Below are positions 50,090 through 60,996 of a stretch of 64,000 bases of DNA, in pieces; positions within the stretch are counted from its first letter, which is position 1, and the number at the start of each line of letters is the position of its first letter. The translations under genes were made by a program, and so were the position numbers. Location: assembly GCF_001485535.1 (NCBI RefSeq), contig NZ_BCMZ01000001.1, positions 1,674,001-1,738,000 of the forward strand. The letters run 5' to 3'. The notes under the pieces were generated by a model that was not told the origin of the DNA, did no database searches, and worked only from the letters and a program-made list of their open reading frames with translations. This DNA comes from Halobacterium sp. CBA1132 (lineage in GTDB: Archaea > Halobacteriota > Halobacteria > Halobacteriales > Halobacteriaceae).

Positions 50090-51316
50090 ATGACGACCAT
50101 CAAGGACAGCGTCCACGACCACATCGAGGTCGGGGGCGTCGCCGCCGACTTGCTGGACACGCCGCCGGTCCAGCGGCTCCGCCGTATCAAGCAGTTGGGG
50201 ACGGTGGCGCTCGTCTACCCCTCCGCGAACCACACGCGCTTCGAACATTCGCTCGGCGTCTACCACCTCGCCGACCGCGCGCTCGACCACCTCGACATCG
50301 CCGGCAAGCGCGCCGACCGCGTGCGCGCCGCCGCCGTCCTCCACGACGTCGGACACAGCCCGTACAGCCACAACGTCGAGGGCGTCGTCGCCCGCCGCAC
50401 CGGGAAAGAACACGACGATGTCGACGAACTCGTCACAGACGGCCGCGTCGCCGCCGTCCTCGACGACCACGACATCGACCCCGGGGCGGTCGCAGCCCTG
50501 ATTCGCGGCGACGGCGAACTCGCCCAGCTCGTCGCGGGCGAGTTGGATGTCGACCGCATGGACTACCTCGTGCGCGACGCCCACCACACCGGCGTTCCCT
50601 ACGGCACCATCGACCACGGCCGCCTCGTCCGCGAGTTGACGTTCATCGACGGCGACCTCGTGCTCGACGAGGGCAACGTCCAGACCGCCGAGTCGCTGCT
50701 GGTGGCGCGCGCGCTGATGAACCCGACCGTCTACAGCCACCACGTCGCCCGCATCAGCAAGTCGATGCTGCGCCGCGGCACCGAAGCCCTCCTCGACACC
50801 ACCGAAATCGACGCCGAACAGCTCCGCCGGATGGACGACCACGAGCTATCGGTGGCGCTCCGCACCCACGACGCGAGCCGCGAGTTCGGCCGCCGCCTCG
50901 CCGAGCGCGACCTCTACAAGCGCGCCGTCTGGGCGGAGATGGGCGACGTCGGGGACGACCTCCTCGACGCCGACCACGACGCCGTCCGCGAGTTCGAAGC
51001 AGCGGTCGCCGCGGACGCCGACGTCGACCCGGACGCCGTCATCCTCGACGTGCCCGGCAAGCCGTCGATGCGCGAGTCCACGACCGGCGTGCTCGTCGGC
51101 GGTGAAGTCCGGCGGCTGGACGAGCAGTCCACGCTCGTGCGCGCGCTCCAGGTCGCCCAGCGCGAGCAGTGGCGCCTCGGCGTCTACGCGCCCGAACCGC
51201 ACGTCGAGGCCGTCGGGCACGCCGCCGAGCGCGTGCTCGGCCTCGAAACCGACGGCGCGCTCATCAGCGACGTGAACACGCCCGGGCGGTACGCGTCGCT
51301 GGCGGAGTTCGAGTAG
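50090..51316 (+). CDS. HD-domain phosphohydrolase (dNTPase-like)
   Basis: The 408-residue protein starts MTTIKDSVHDHIEVGGVAAD. Metal ligands are in NHTRFEHSLGVYHLADRALD, AAVLHDVGHSPYSHNVEGVV (HD), and the late Asp in DVDRMDYLVRDAHHTGVPYG. The layout matches archaeal and bacterial SAMHD1-like HD proteins. Nucleotide preference is unknown. Confidence 0.9.
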   Translation: MTTIKDSVHDHIEVGGVAADLLDTPPVQRLRRIKQLGTVALVYPSANHTRFEHSLGVYHLADRALDHLDIAGKRADRVRAAAVLHDVGHSPYSHNVEGVVARRTGKEHDDVDELVTDGRVAAVLDDHDIDPGAVAALIRGDGELAQLVAGELDVDRMDYLVRDAHHTGVPYGTIDHGRLVRELTFIDGDLVLDEGNVQTAESLLVARALMNPTVYSHHVARISKSMLRRGTEALLDTTEIDAEQLRRMDDHELSVALRTHDASREFGRRLAERDLYKRAVWAEMGDVGDDLLDADHDAVREFEAAVAADADVDPDAVILDVPGKPSMRESTTGVLVGGEVRRLDEQSTLVRALQVAQREQWRLGVYAPEPHVEAVGHAAERVLGLETDGALISDVNTPGRYASLAEFE

Positions 51317-51434
51317 CGTGGCCGACTGAAAGGAGGCCACGTTAATGCGAGCGCTGAGCGAAGCGATGCGCGAGCAGCGTGCTCGACCCGCCGCGTCGAG
51401 TAACCTTCACGGTACCGGAGGTGCACCTCCCGGT

Positions 51435-52466
51435 ATGGAACTCTCCGGTACCGTCCTCTGGGGCGAAGAGTACGAGCCCGTGGAGGGCACGCTCGTCGTG
51501 GAGGACGGCGAAGTCGTCCGACTGGACGAGGAGTTGACCGACTCCGAGGACATCGTGTTGCCGGCGTTCGTGAACGCCCACACCCACCTCGGGGACTCCA
51601 TCGCGAAGGAGGCGGGGCGCGGGCTCACGCTCGAAGAGCTCGTCGCGCCGCCGGACGGCCTGAAACACCGCTTGCTGCGGGAGGCGAGCCGCGAGGAACT
51701 CGTCGAGGGGATGCGCCACAGCCTCCAGTTCATGCACCAGACGGGCACCACGCGCACGCTGGAGTTCCGCGAGGGCGGCGTCGAGGGCGTCCACGCGCTC
51801 CGCGAGGCCGCCGAAGGAACCGGCGTCGACCCGTTCATCTTCGGCCGGGAGACACCCGACGTTCTCGATGTCGCGGACGGCTTCGGGGCGAGCGGCGCCG
51901 CCGACGGCGAGTTCGGGCGCGAGCGCAACGCCGCCCGCGACGCCGACAAGCCGTTCGCCATCCACGCCGGCGAGGTCGACGCGCGGGACATCAACCCCGC
52001 CATCGACCTCGACCCAGACCTGCTCGTGCACATGGTCCACGCCGAGTCGCTGCACCTCGACCGCGTGGAGGATGACGAGATTCCGGTCGCGGTGTGTCCG
52101 CGGTCGAACCTCGTGACGGATGTCGGCCTGCCGTCGGTCAGCGACCTGCTGGACCGCACGACGGTCGCGCTCGGCACGGACAACGTGATGACGAACAGCC
52201 CGTCGATGTTCCGCGAGATGGCGTTCGCGTCGAAGCTCTTCGACGTCGACGCGCCCGACGTGTTGCGGATGGCGACCCGCGCTGGCGCCGAAATCCTCGG
52301 GGAGAGCCACGGCGTCGTCGAAGCCGGCCGGGAGGCGCGCCTGCTCGTGCTGGACGGCGACTCGGACAACCTCACCGGCGTCCGCGACCCGGTCCGTGCG
52401 GTCGTGCGCCGCGCCGGTGCCAGCGACGTGAAACGCGTCGTCACGCCCGAATCGCTGGCGGAGTAA
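51435..52466 (+). CDS. Amidohydrolase (chlorohydrolase/cytosine deaminase-like)
   Basis: The 343-residue protein is taken from the ATG at 51435 (MELSGTVLWGEEYEPVEGTL). Metal motif I is VNAHTHLGDSIAKE. Later ligands are FAIHAGEVDA, LLVHMVHAES and GTDNVMTNSPSMF. The order fits the TrzN/SsnA-like nucleoside or aminohydrolase group. The substrate is not determined. The frame stays open 90 nt upstream, but the peptide there looks non-coding. Confidence 0.86.
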   Translation: MELSGTVLWGEEYEPVEGTLVVEDGEVVRLDEELTDSEDIVLPAFVNAHTHLGDSIAKEAGRGLTLEELVAPPDGLKHRLLREASREELVEGMRHSLQFMHQTGTTRTLEFREGGVEGVHALREAAEGTGVDPFIFGRETPDVLDVADGFGASGAADGEFGRERNAARDADKPFAIHAGEVDARDINPAIDLDPDLLVHMVHAESLHLDRVEDDEIPVAVCPRSNLVTDVGLPSVSDLLDRTTVALGTDNVMTNSPSMFREMAFASKLFDVDAPDVLRMATRAGAEILGESHGVVEAGREARLLVLDGDSDNLTGVRDPVRAVVRRAGASDVKRVVTPESLAE

Positions 52467-52788
52467 CTGCGTTCGGTCTAGGAGGTTGTGCTTAGTTAAG
52501 CGAGAGCCGGCCAGACAACCGCTTCGGGCCGGGAAATCGAAAGGGGTTCTCGGACGACCTATGGTCGTCCGATAGCCAACGAGACGCCATGCGTCTCGTT
52601 AGGCCGACCGCTCGCGGGCTGCGCCTCGCTGCGCGCGGCCTGCGGCCGTGCTTGCGTCGGCTCGCTCCGCGAGCGGGAGGAGGCTTTCGAAAACAAATAC
52701 CGTTACTGGTCCTGCAATCTTCGTAACTGAACACTGCCCAGGATTCCGCCCCGAAAGTTAAGCCGTTCCCCGACAATCTGTGACACAC
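52467..52788. repeat. Gene-free stretch with strong hairpins
   Basis: The gap contains TCGGACGACC/GGTCGTCCGA around TAT, and AACGAGACGC/GCGTCTCGTT around CAT, both 10-bp perfect stems, then CGGCCTGCGGCCG and GCTCGCTCCGCGAGC. AATCGAAAGGGG lies at the left side and AGGCTTTCGA at the right, weakly like the ends of the two elements with terminal inverted repeats. No gene is credible. Confidence 0.5.
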
Positions 52789-53235
52789 ATGGGCCGCTAC
52801 GAGCGCATCCTCGTTCCGACCGACGGCAGCGAGGAGACACGGGAGGCGGTCGAACACGCTATCGACCTCGCTGCCGAACACGGAGCGACGATTCACGCGC
52901 TGTACGTCGTCAACTCCGCGAGTTTCTCCGGGCTCCCGATGGAGTCCTCCTGGGAGAGCGTCGCGTCGATGATGAACGAGGAGGGCGCCGCCGCGCTCGA
53001 CGACGTCGAAAGTCTCGCCGCCGAACGGGGCGTCCGCGTCGAGCGCTCGCTCGTGGACGGCAACCCCAGCCGCGAAATCGTCCGGTACGCCGAGGACGAG
53101 GACTGCGACCTCGTCGTGATGGGAACCCACGGCCGCGGCGGTATCGACCGACTGCTACTCGGGAGCGTCGCGGAGAAAGTCGTTCGGTCGTCGTCGGTGC
53201 CGGTGTTGACGGTGCGCGTCGACGGCGACGGCTAG
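52789..53235 (+). CDS. Universal stress protein A family
   Basis: The 148-residue protein starts MGRYERILVPTDGSEETREA. It has the full ATP-binding UspA signature: VPTDGSE at the N-terminus and VVMGTHGRGGIDRLLLGSVA, then EKVVRSSSVPVLTV at the C-terminus (G-2X-G-9X-G-S). It probably binds ATP and forms dimers. The in-frame GTG at 52780 is less likely. It is convergent with birA with a 4-nt overlap. Confidence 0.93.
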   Translation: MGRYERILVPTDGSEETREAVEHAIDLAAEHGATIHALYVVNSASFSGLPMESSWESVASMMNEEGAAALDDVESLAAERGVRVERSLVDGNPSREIVRYAEDEDCDLVVMGTHGRGGIDRLLLGSVAEKVVRSSSVPVLTVRVDGDG

Positions 53236-54182
53236 GCGTCGTCGACGGGTCGCAGGTGTTGGCAGTCCCCGGCGTGGACGACCCGTTGGCCGTCGTCGGT
53301 GTCGACGACGAGCGCGCCGTGCTCGGTGACGTCCACGGCGTCGCCGACGATATCTCCGTCAGCAGTTTCGACGCGAACGCGCTCGCCGAGCGTCGCCGCG
53401 CGCTCGCGCCACGCGTCGAGAATAGCCTCCGGGTCGCCGCGGAGCGCGTCGAAGCGTTCGAGGAACCGCTGGACGAACAGCCGGCGGTCCGTCTCCCCGC
53501 CCTCGGCGCGCACGCTCGTCGCGTCCCCCGCCAGTTCCTCGGGGTCGACGTCGACGTTCACGCCGACGCCGACGACCACCCACGAGACGCGACTGGCTTC
53601 GCCCTCCATCTCGGTGAGCACGCCCGCGAGTTTGTCGCCGCCGCGCTCGGCGCCCTCGCGGGGCACGATGCAGTCGTTGGGCCACTTGATAGCGGCGTCG
53701 ACGCCCGCCTCGCGCGCCGCGTCCGTCACCGCGACTGCGGCCGCCAGCGTCACCAGCGGTGCGCGCGCCGGCGGCACGTCCGGCCGGAGTACGAGACTCA
53801 GCCAGACGCCGCCGGACGGTGAGGACCACTCGCGGCCACGCCGCCCCCGTCCCCCGGTCTGTCGGTCCGCGAGCACCACCGCGTCACTGGCGCCCTCGGC
53901 AGCCAGTTCTCGCGCGCGGTCGTTCGTGCTCGGGAGCGCGTCGTGGTACTCCACGTCGAACGGCGCTTCCAGTCCGAACTCGATTGCCTCCGCGCCGTAC
54001 TCGGGCACCGACGCGAGCACGTAGCCGTCGGCCGCGCTCTCGACGGCGAACCCCGCCTCGCGGAGCGCTTCGACGTGCTTCCAGACCGCGGTCCGCGAGA
54101 TACCGAGGCGTTCGGCGAGCGCGGGACCCGCCACGGGCCCGTCGGCGAGCGCGTCCAAGACCGCGCGGCGCGTCTCGTTCAT
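53232..54182 (-). CDS. birA: Biotin-[acetyl-CoA-carboxylase] ligase, with N-terminal HTH
   Basis: The 316-residue protein has an N-terminal winged helix (ALAERLGISRTAVWKHVEAL) that would let it repress transcription as in bacterial BirA. The catalytic domain carries ADRQTGGRGRRGREWSSPSG (biotinyl-AMP loop), IKWPNDCIV (Lys) and VVGVGVNVDVDPEELAG, and a C-terminal SH3-like cap follows. Its likely substrate is the carrier domain of PccA at 56.9-58.8 kb. Confidence 0.94.
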   Translation of the reverse strand: MNETRRAVLDALADGPVAGPALAERLGISRTAVWKHVEALREAGFAVESAADGYVLASVPEYGAEAIEFGLEAPFDVEYHDALPSTNDRARELAAEGASDAVVLADRQTGGRGRRGREWSSPSGGVWLSLVLRPDVPPARAPLVTLAAAVAVTDAAREAGVDAAIKWPNDCIVPREGAERGGDKLAGVLTEMEGEASRVSWVVVGVGVNVDVDPEELAGDATSVRAEGGETDRRLFVQRFLERFDALRGDPEAILDAWRERAATLGERVRVETADGDIVGDAVDVTEHGALVVDTDDGQRVVHAGDCQHLRPVDDA

Positions 54183-54350
54183 CGCGGGGAGCTACCCGCT
54201 CTGCCAGCAAAAGTCCCGCCCTTCGCGGGACGCGTGGAAGAATCCCCCGGACGCACCCCGAAGCGGGCGTTTCGCGGTGTCTGCGTCGGCCGAGCCGCTT
54301 TCATACGAGTAATTTCGGTATATTTTATCTCGGTTATCTTCAAATAGATT

Positions 54351-54358
54351 GAATATAC
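54351..54358 (+). promoter_or_regulatory. TATA box for the 44-residue membrane peptide gene
   Basis: GAATATAC lies 26-33 nt before the ATG at 54384, at the end of a roughly 60-bp AT-rich island (54300-54358) that stands out sharply in this genome. Confidence 0.6.
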
Positions 54359-54383
54359 GGGCGGCGTACGGTGTAGGTAGACG

Positions 54384-54518
54384 ATGTCAGACAGCAAGTT
54401 CACGCAGTTCCTCGAGGACAACCCCCGGATGATCGGCGTGCTGTTCAGCCTAATGGTGTTCCTGTCGACGACCGGCGCCGCGGCGGCGGCGAACGCGACG
54501 ACCAACCCCGGCCCCTAG
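54384..54518 (+). CDS. 44-residue single-helix membrane peptide (DUF7503-like)
   Basis: The sequence is MSDSKFTQFLEDNPRMIGVL followed by FSLMVFLSTTGAAAAANATT and NPGP. A charged N-terminus precedes one hydrophobic helix (about 16-36) and a short polar tail. Haloarchaea carry many such tiny proteins with the FTQFLxDNPRMIGVLFSL pattern. The family name is from memory and no function is known. Its TAG overlaps the stop of the convergent CHAT protease gene by 4 nt. Confidence 0.78.
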   Translation: MSDSKFTQFLEDNPRMIGVLFSLMVFLSTTGAAAAANATTNPGP

Positions 54519-56596
54519 TCAAGTTCGTTCTCCAGCAGTTTGTCGCTCCACGTGAGTTCTCCATCGAACAGTACCGGGACGACTCCGTGGTTGAAGAAAT
54601 CGCGTAACTTAGTTGTAGACACCTCAAACGTGTCGATGACGCCGGAATTGAGGTAGCGCGTAGCGTTCCCGTCGATATACGGCGTCAGAATTGACCCAAT
54701 CGAACATTGCGACGTCGGGTAGCCCCGAATCTGTACCTCGTACCCGTCTTCGATTTCGCTCAGCGTCACCGACAACGGAGTTCCCTGCTGGCTCTGCACC
54801 AACTGGAGCGTGCCGTCGCCGATGGTGATGTACTTGTTCCCGAACAGCGTCACGTGCCGCGCGACCGACAGCCCCGCCTGCAGCGTGAAGCCGTTGTTCA
54901 GCAGGCGGGCGAGCGCGCGACCGATGCGGACCGCGGGGTCGTTGCTGATGTTCGCGAGCGTGACGATGCCGCCGTAGCTCCCGCGTTCGACGAGCGCGTC
55001 GCCCTGCTCGTAGGACTTGCAGGCGTTCAATAGGAACGCGTCGACGTTCACTTCGTCCAGCGTTCGCGCGTCGAACATGCCGTCCGAGCACTGGAAGCCG
55101 CGCTCGTCGACGTGCCCGATGTAGTGCAGGAAGTCGGTGTCCGTCCGCAGGACGTCCGCGAGTTCCGCGCCGGTGAGGTCGTAGTGGACCGTGATGTCGA
55201 ACTCGAAGATGTCCCGCGTCCCGTAGAACTCCTCTACGATGTCCTCCTCGCTCATTTCGTCCTCGTTGCAGACGATGTCGATGCTGATGGAGTGTTGGTC
55301 GCGGACCGGACGGTTCAGTCGGCGCAGGTACGACTCCACTCGGGTCTTGCTGGCGCCGAGCGGGAACCCCTCGGCGATCCACGCGTGCTCGATGGCGTCC
55401 GTCTCGTCGGGCTTGACGACGTTCGACCAGTCGGTCGCCGACTCCCCGCCGGAGGTGCTCCGGACGGTCGCACTGTCGGCCCGATAGAACTCGGTCAGCG
55501 CGTCTGGTTCGTCGTGGACGTCCGGTTCCTCGTCGTCCTCGGGGATGCGGACCGTCGCGAGTTCGTTCGCGACGAACGGAATCGCCGCCACGTGGTCGGG
55601 GTCCGGGTCGATGTCGGCGGTGAGCTTCCACTGCGGGAGGTGAGGTTCCGTGAGTTCGTAGGGAACGTCGAGGTACGCCCGGAGTCGCTGTGCGAACGAC
55701 GCGTCGTAGACGGCCGCCGGGTCGAACCCGAGGTCGTCCTCGACGACGTTGCGCTCGTGGAGGTTCACCGGGTAGAACCCCTCGGTGCGGGTGACGCAGT
55801 CGAGGAAGAAGACGTGCTTGAGCAGCGCCGACACCTCGGCCTCGAAGCCGCGCTCCGTGTCGAGGTCGTAGCGGGCGCCCGCGACGTCGAGTACGCGTCT
55901 CTCGCCCGGGACGACATCCGCGCCGAGGTAGTACGCCAGCGAACTCACGCGAAACAGGTCGCCGTAGTCGCGCGGAATCTCGATTGTGACGCCGGTCTCG
56001 GGGCGTTCGAACGCGTCGGGGGCGTCGAAACTGTCGCCGCGCTCGATGAGCGGCGGGTGGCCGCGGAGCGACGGGAACGACCGCTCGGGGGACGTCGTCT
56101 TGAGCGCCGAACTACCGAGCGCGACCGCACGCATCGCGTCCTCGACGTCGTCGCCAATGGTGATGGTACCGGCGGGCGACTCGTGGAGCGACCGCACGCC
56201 GAGGCCGAGCGTCGTCTCGTCCTCGAAGTCGAGGTGCGTCGCGTTCTCCGAACGCCGAACTGTCAGGGCGCTCTCGGCGACAATCTGGAGTTTCATCGGG
56301 CCGAGCGGCAGGTCCAGCGAGTACCACCCCGAGGGGTACTCCGTGTACTGTTGGTTGACGGACTCGCCGACCATCGTCTCGGTCTCGTCCCAGCGGAAGA
56401 CGTTCACCAGTCGCGGGATTTCGAGACTCCCGACGGTGACGGTGACCGCGCTGTCCACGGGGAGGACGAACTGGTCGGTGCTCGTTTCGACGGGGTCGAC
56501 CACGCGGTCCGTGTACAACTCGAACTGCGCGTTCTCGATGGGGTCGCGCACGAGGAGGCCGTCCGGGTCGACCAGCGAGTCGAACTCGGGCCTCAT
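54515..56596 (-). CDS. CHAT-domain caspase-like protease
   Basis: The 693-residue protein has no transmembrane segment. Residues 1-430 form a beta-rich N-terminal region of unknown fold. Residues about 435-690 are a CHAT domain, with the catalytic His H495 in FLHYIGHVDERG and catalytic Cys C526 in FLLNACKSYEQGDALVERGS, followed by GGIVTLANI. CHAT proteases in bacteria act in death or defence pathways, including cleavage of gasdermins. Its partners here are a convergent membrane peptide gene and an overlapping upstream small frame. Confidence 0.88.
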   Translation of the reverse strand: MRPEFDSLVDPDGLLVRDPIENAQFELYTDRVVDPVETSTDQFVLPVDSAVTVTVGSLEIPRLVNVFRWDETETMVGESVNQQYTEYPSGWYSLDLPLGPMKLQIVAESALTVRRSENATHLDFEDETTLGLGVRSLHESPAGTITIGDDVEDAMRAVALGSSALKTTSPERSFPSLRGHPPLIERGDSFDAPDAFERPETGVTIEIPRDYGDLFRVSSLAYYLGADVVPGERRVLDVAGARYDLDTERGFEAEVSALLKHVFFLDCVTRTEGFYPVNLHERNVVEDDLGFDPAAVYDASFAQRLRAYLDVPYELTEPHLPQWKLTADIDPDPDHVAAIPFVANELATVRIPEDDEEPDVHDEPDALTEFYRADSATVRSTSGGESATDWSNVVKPDETDAIEHAWIAEGFPLGASKTRVESYLRRLNRPVRDQHSISIDIVCNEDEMSEEDIVEEFYGTRDIFEFDITVHYDLTGAELADVLRTDTDFLHYIGHVDERGFQCSDGMFDARTLDEVNVDAFLLNACKSYEQGDALVERGSYGGIVTLANISNDPAVRIGRALARLLNNGFTLQAGLSVARHVTLFGNKYITIGDGTLQLVQSQQGTPLSVTLSEIEDGYEVQIRGYPTSQCSIGSILTPYIDGNATRYLNSGVIDTFEVSTTKLRDFFNHGVVPVLFDGELTWSDKLLENELD

Positions 56597-56883
56597 CGCG
56601 TGCCCCGTGCGTGTTGTTGCCGGCGACGCGGCGTCCGGGTCGCGCGCTCGTTCGGCGAGCGCTCGAACGGCGTCGCCGGTCGAATCGCGTCGCGGTTGGC
56701 GAAGTAGCGTGGCATGGCGCTGGTGGCGCGTTGCAGTACCTGACGTTCGCGGTCACGACGCTTACGCTGTCCGGTGGCGTGAACTGCTGGCAACGCGGCC
56801 CCTCGACTGCGCGTGCTGTACTCGACTGATACGTCAACGAGCGCCCACAGCTCGTCGCACGACGACACCGCCACCCTCGGCAT
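56593..56883 (-). CDS. Possible small basic protein coupled to the CHAT gene
   Basis: A 96-residue frame starts MPRVAVSSCDELWALVDVSV and ends in an Arg-rich tail (FERSPNERATRTPRRRQQHA). Its stop overlaps the CHAT ATG (ATGA), and a TATA-like box lies 25-33 nt before its ATG, the leaderless layout. Third-position GC is moderately high. A shorter version from the ATG at 56715 (MPRYFANRDAIRPATPFERS) is also possible. No homologue is known to me, so it may be just the CHAT leader. Confidence 0.42.
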   Translation of the reverse strand: MPRVAVSSCDELWALVDVSVEYSTRSRGAALPAVHATGQRKRRDRERQVLQRATSAMPRYFANRDAIRPATPFERSPNERATRTPRRRQQHARGTR

Positions 56884-56907
56884 TATGTCACAGAGGGATA
56901 GTGCAGG

Positions 56908-56916
56908 TAATAAAAA
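56908..56916 (-). promoter_or_regulatory. TATA box of the CHAT operon, possibly also the accC/pccA terminator
   Basis: The minus strand reads TTTTTATTA. It lies 25-33 nt before the ATG at 56883 and also about 10 nt after the pccA stop at 56926, so the T5 run may end the upstream transcript. Confidence 0.5.
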
Positions 56917-56925
56917 TTCGGTCGT

Positions 56926-58758
<1,833 letters not shown>

Positions 58759-58957
58759 TCTTGCAAGACCGTTCTGCGGACGCCCTACTCATACCTTCGG
58801 TTCGAACCCGGCCGTCTCCGGATTCACTCCCTACCAGCCGCACACAACGAACGAAACCGAACGAGTGCGCCCGACGTTGGTCGGAGTCGTTCACACGACG
58901 ACATGACTGTTCAACAGTCGTCAATAAACGCGCGCCGTGACCGGCTCCGGAGTGTCC

Positions 58958-59077
58958 TCAGGCCAGCAGGAACGACAGCGCCCGGTCGACGACCTCGCGC
59001 TCACGGACGTCGCGAACTACGATTTCGGCGTCGAATGACTCGCCGTGGGCTGTCAACTCGAAGTCTCGGGAGGGCAT
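58958..59077 (-). CDS. 39-residue ORF between the carboxylase subunit genes
   Basis: The minus strand reads MPSRDFELTAHGESFDAEIV followed by VRDVREREVVDRALSFLLA and a stop. It has haloarchaeal acidic composition and sits between pccX and pccA in the same direction. The short length limits confidence. It could be a real micro-protein of the operon. Confidence 0.45.
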   Translation of the reverse strand: MPSRDFELTAHGESFDAEIVVRDVREREVVDRALSFLLA

Positions 59078-59119
59078 CCTCGAAGTAGATTCCGCACCAG
59101 CGCAAAAGTGTCGGGGACG

Positions 59120-59374
59120 TCAGAAGCGGTCGCTGCGTCCTGCGGCGGTCCACGCGTCCGTCGGCGCGCCGTCGGGGACGCGGTCGGGGGACTGGTCGAG
59201 GCCGGCGAGGCGGCCGGCGAACGTCCACTTCTCGCCGTCCCAGGACTCCTCGCTGTCGCTGGCGGCTGCTGCGGCTTCGAGGCGCGCGAGGTGCGCGCTC
59301 ACCGCGGCCGCGATGGCGGCGGCTTCCGCCTCGGTCGCGTCGTCGGGGACGGAGACGTCGTAGTCGGCGGCCAT
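59120..59374 (-). CDS. pccX: Small acyl-CoA carboxylase subunit (PccX-like)
   Basis: The 84-residue protein starts [20 protein letters not shown]. The N-terminal half is a helix-rich [17 protein letters not shown] segment, and the C-terminal half has [20 protein letters not shown]. The pattern resembles the epsilon subunit of actinobacterial carboxylases and the PccX subunit required by Haloferax mediterranei propionyl-CoA carboxylase. Its ATG shares one base with the pccB stop (TAATG), so the two are translated together. Confidence 0.82.
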   Translation of the reverse strand: MAADYDVSVPDDATEAEAAAIAAAVSAHLARLEAAAAASDSEESWDGEKWTFAGRLAGLDQSPDRVPDGAPTDAWTAAGRSDRF

Positions 59375-60924
59375 TACAGCGGGATGTTGCCGTGTTTCTT
59401 GTCGGGCGAGTCCTCGCGCTTGCTCGCCAGCATCTCCAAGTCCTGAATCAGGCGCGGGCGGGTCTCGGTCGGTTCGATGACGGCGTCGAGGTAGCCGCGG
59501 TCCGCTGCGGTGTAGGGGTTCGCGAACTCCTCGCGGTACTCGTCGATGAGCTGGTCGCGGAGTTCGTCGGGGTTCTCGGCGTCGTCGAGTTCCTCGCGGT
59601 AGAGGACGTTCACCGCGCCCTTCGGCCCCATCACCGCGATTTCGGCGGTCGGCCACGCGTAGTTGACGTCCGCGCCGAGGTGCTTGGAGGCCATCACGTC
59701 GTAGGCGCCGCCGTAGGCCTTCCGCGTGATGACCGTCAGCAGCGGGACGCTGGCCTCCGAGTACGCGTACAGGAGTTTCGCGCCGTGGCGGATGATGCCG
59801 TTGTGTTCTTGGTCGGTGCCGGGCATGAATCCGGGCACGTCGACGAACGTGACGATGGGGACGTTGAACGAGTCGCAGAACCGGACGAACCGGCTGGCCT
59901 TCTCGGAGGCCTCGATGTCGAGGGTGCCCGCGCTCACGCGGGGCTGATTGGCGACCAGGCCGACCGAGCGGCCGTCGAGGCGCGCGAACCCGACGACCAT
60001 GTTCTTCGCGTAGTTCTCCTGCACCTCGAAGAAGGAGTTCTCGTCGACGACGCTGTCCACCACGTCGGTCATGTCGTAGGGCTTGCGGGGTTCGTCGGGG
60101 ACGATGGTTTCGAGCGCGTCGTCGCGGCGCTCGGGGTCGTCGTAGGGTTCGACGCGCGGCGGGTCCTCGACGTTGTTCTGCGGGAGGTAGGAGAGCAGGC
60201 GCTTGATGTTGTCGAGGGCTTCCTCCTCGCTGTCGCAGGCGAAGTGCGCGACGCCGGACTCCGAGGAGTGCGTGGTCGCGCCGCCGAGTTCCTCGAAGCC
60301 GACTTCCTCACCGGTGACCGTCTCGATGACGTCCGGCCCGGTGATGAACATGTGGCTGGTGTCTTTCACCATGAAGATGAAGTCCGTGATGGCGGGCGAG
60401 TACACCGCGCCGCCAGCGCACGGCCCCATGATGGCCGAAATCTGGGGAACGACACCCGAGGCTTTCTCGTTTCGCGTGAAGATTTCCGCGAACCCGCCGA
60501 GGGCGTCGACGCCCTCTTGGATGCGGGCGCCGGCGGAGTCGTTGAGCCCGATGACGGGCGCGCCGACCTCCACGGCCTTGTCCATGACCTTCGTGACTTT
60601 CTCCGCGAACACCTCGCCGAGACTCCCGCCGAAGACGGTGAAGTCGTGGGCGAACACGAAGACGGTGCGGCCGTCGACTTCGCCGTAGCCGGTGACCACG
60701 CCGTCCCCGGGGAGCTGTTTCTCCTCCATCCCGAAGTTGTGGCTGCGGTGGGTGCGGAGCTGGTCGAACTCGTTGAAGGTATCGTCGTCGAGGAAGTAGT
60801 CGATGCGCTCCCGGGCGGTCATCTTCCCCTTGTCGTGTTGGGACTCGATTCGTTCTTCGCCGCCGCCGAGGAGTGCGCGCTCGGTCTTCTCGCGCAGTTC
60901 CTCGATGCGCTCTTCCATCGTCAT
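59374..60924 (-). CDS. pccB: Acyl-CoA carboxylase, carboxyltransferase subunit
   Basis: The 516-residue protein starts [20 protein letters not shown]. It has two crotonase-like halves: the first with [20 protein letters not shown] and [16 protein letters not shown], the second with [40 protein letters not shown] and [20 protein letters not shown]. These match propionyl/acetyl-CoA carboxylase beta chains. An ATG two codons inside is an alternative start. Propionate or acetyl-CoA specificity cannot be settled by eye. Confidence 0.95.
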   Translation of the reverse strand: MTMEERIEELREKTERALLGGGEERIESQHDKGKMTARERIDYFLDDDTFNEFDQLRTHRSHNFGMEEKQLPGDGVVTGYGEVDGRTVFVFAHDFTVFGGSLGEVFAEKVTKVMDKAVEVGAPVIGLNDSAGARIQEGVDALGGFAEIFTRNEKASGVVPQISAIMGPCAGGAVYSPAITDFIFMVKDTSHMFITGPDVIETVTGEEVGFEELGGATTHSSESGVAHFACDSEEEALDNIKRLLSYLPQNNVEDPPRVEPYDDPERRDDALETIVPDEPRKPYDMTDVVDSVVDENSFFEVQENYAKNMVVGFARLDGRSVGLVANQPRVSAGTLDIEASEKASRFVRFCDSFNVPIVTFVDVPGFMPGTDQEHNGIIRHGAKLLYAYSEASVPLLTVITRKAYGGAYDVMASKHLGADVNYAWPTAEIAVMGPKGAVNVLYREELDDAENPDELRDQLIDEYREEFANPYTAADRGYLDAVIEPTETRPRLIQDLEMLASKREDSPDKKHGNIPL

Positions 60925-60996
60925 CTGATTGTGCCATCGTTTCCCCACCGGCGGCAAAAGGATTCCGAGACGACCACACCCGCGGCGGCGGTTGCG

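Noticed and set aside
52467-52788. Third full copy of the element with terminal inverted repeats
   Set aside because: Only short end similarity (TCGAAAG/CTTTCGA) and none of the internal CCCCTTTCAATCC hairpin. It is listed only as a structured gap.
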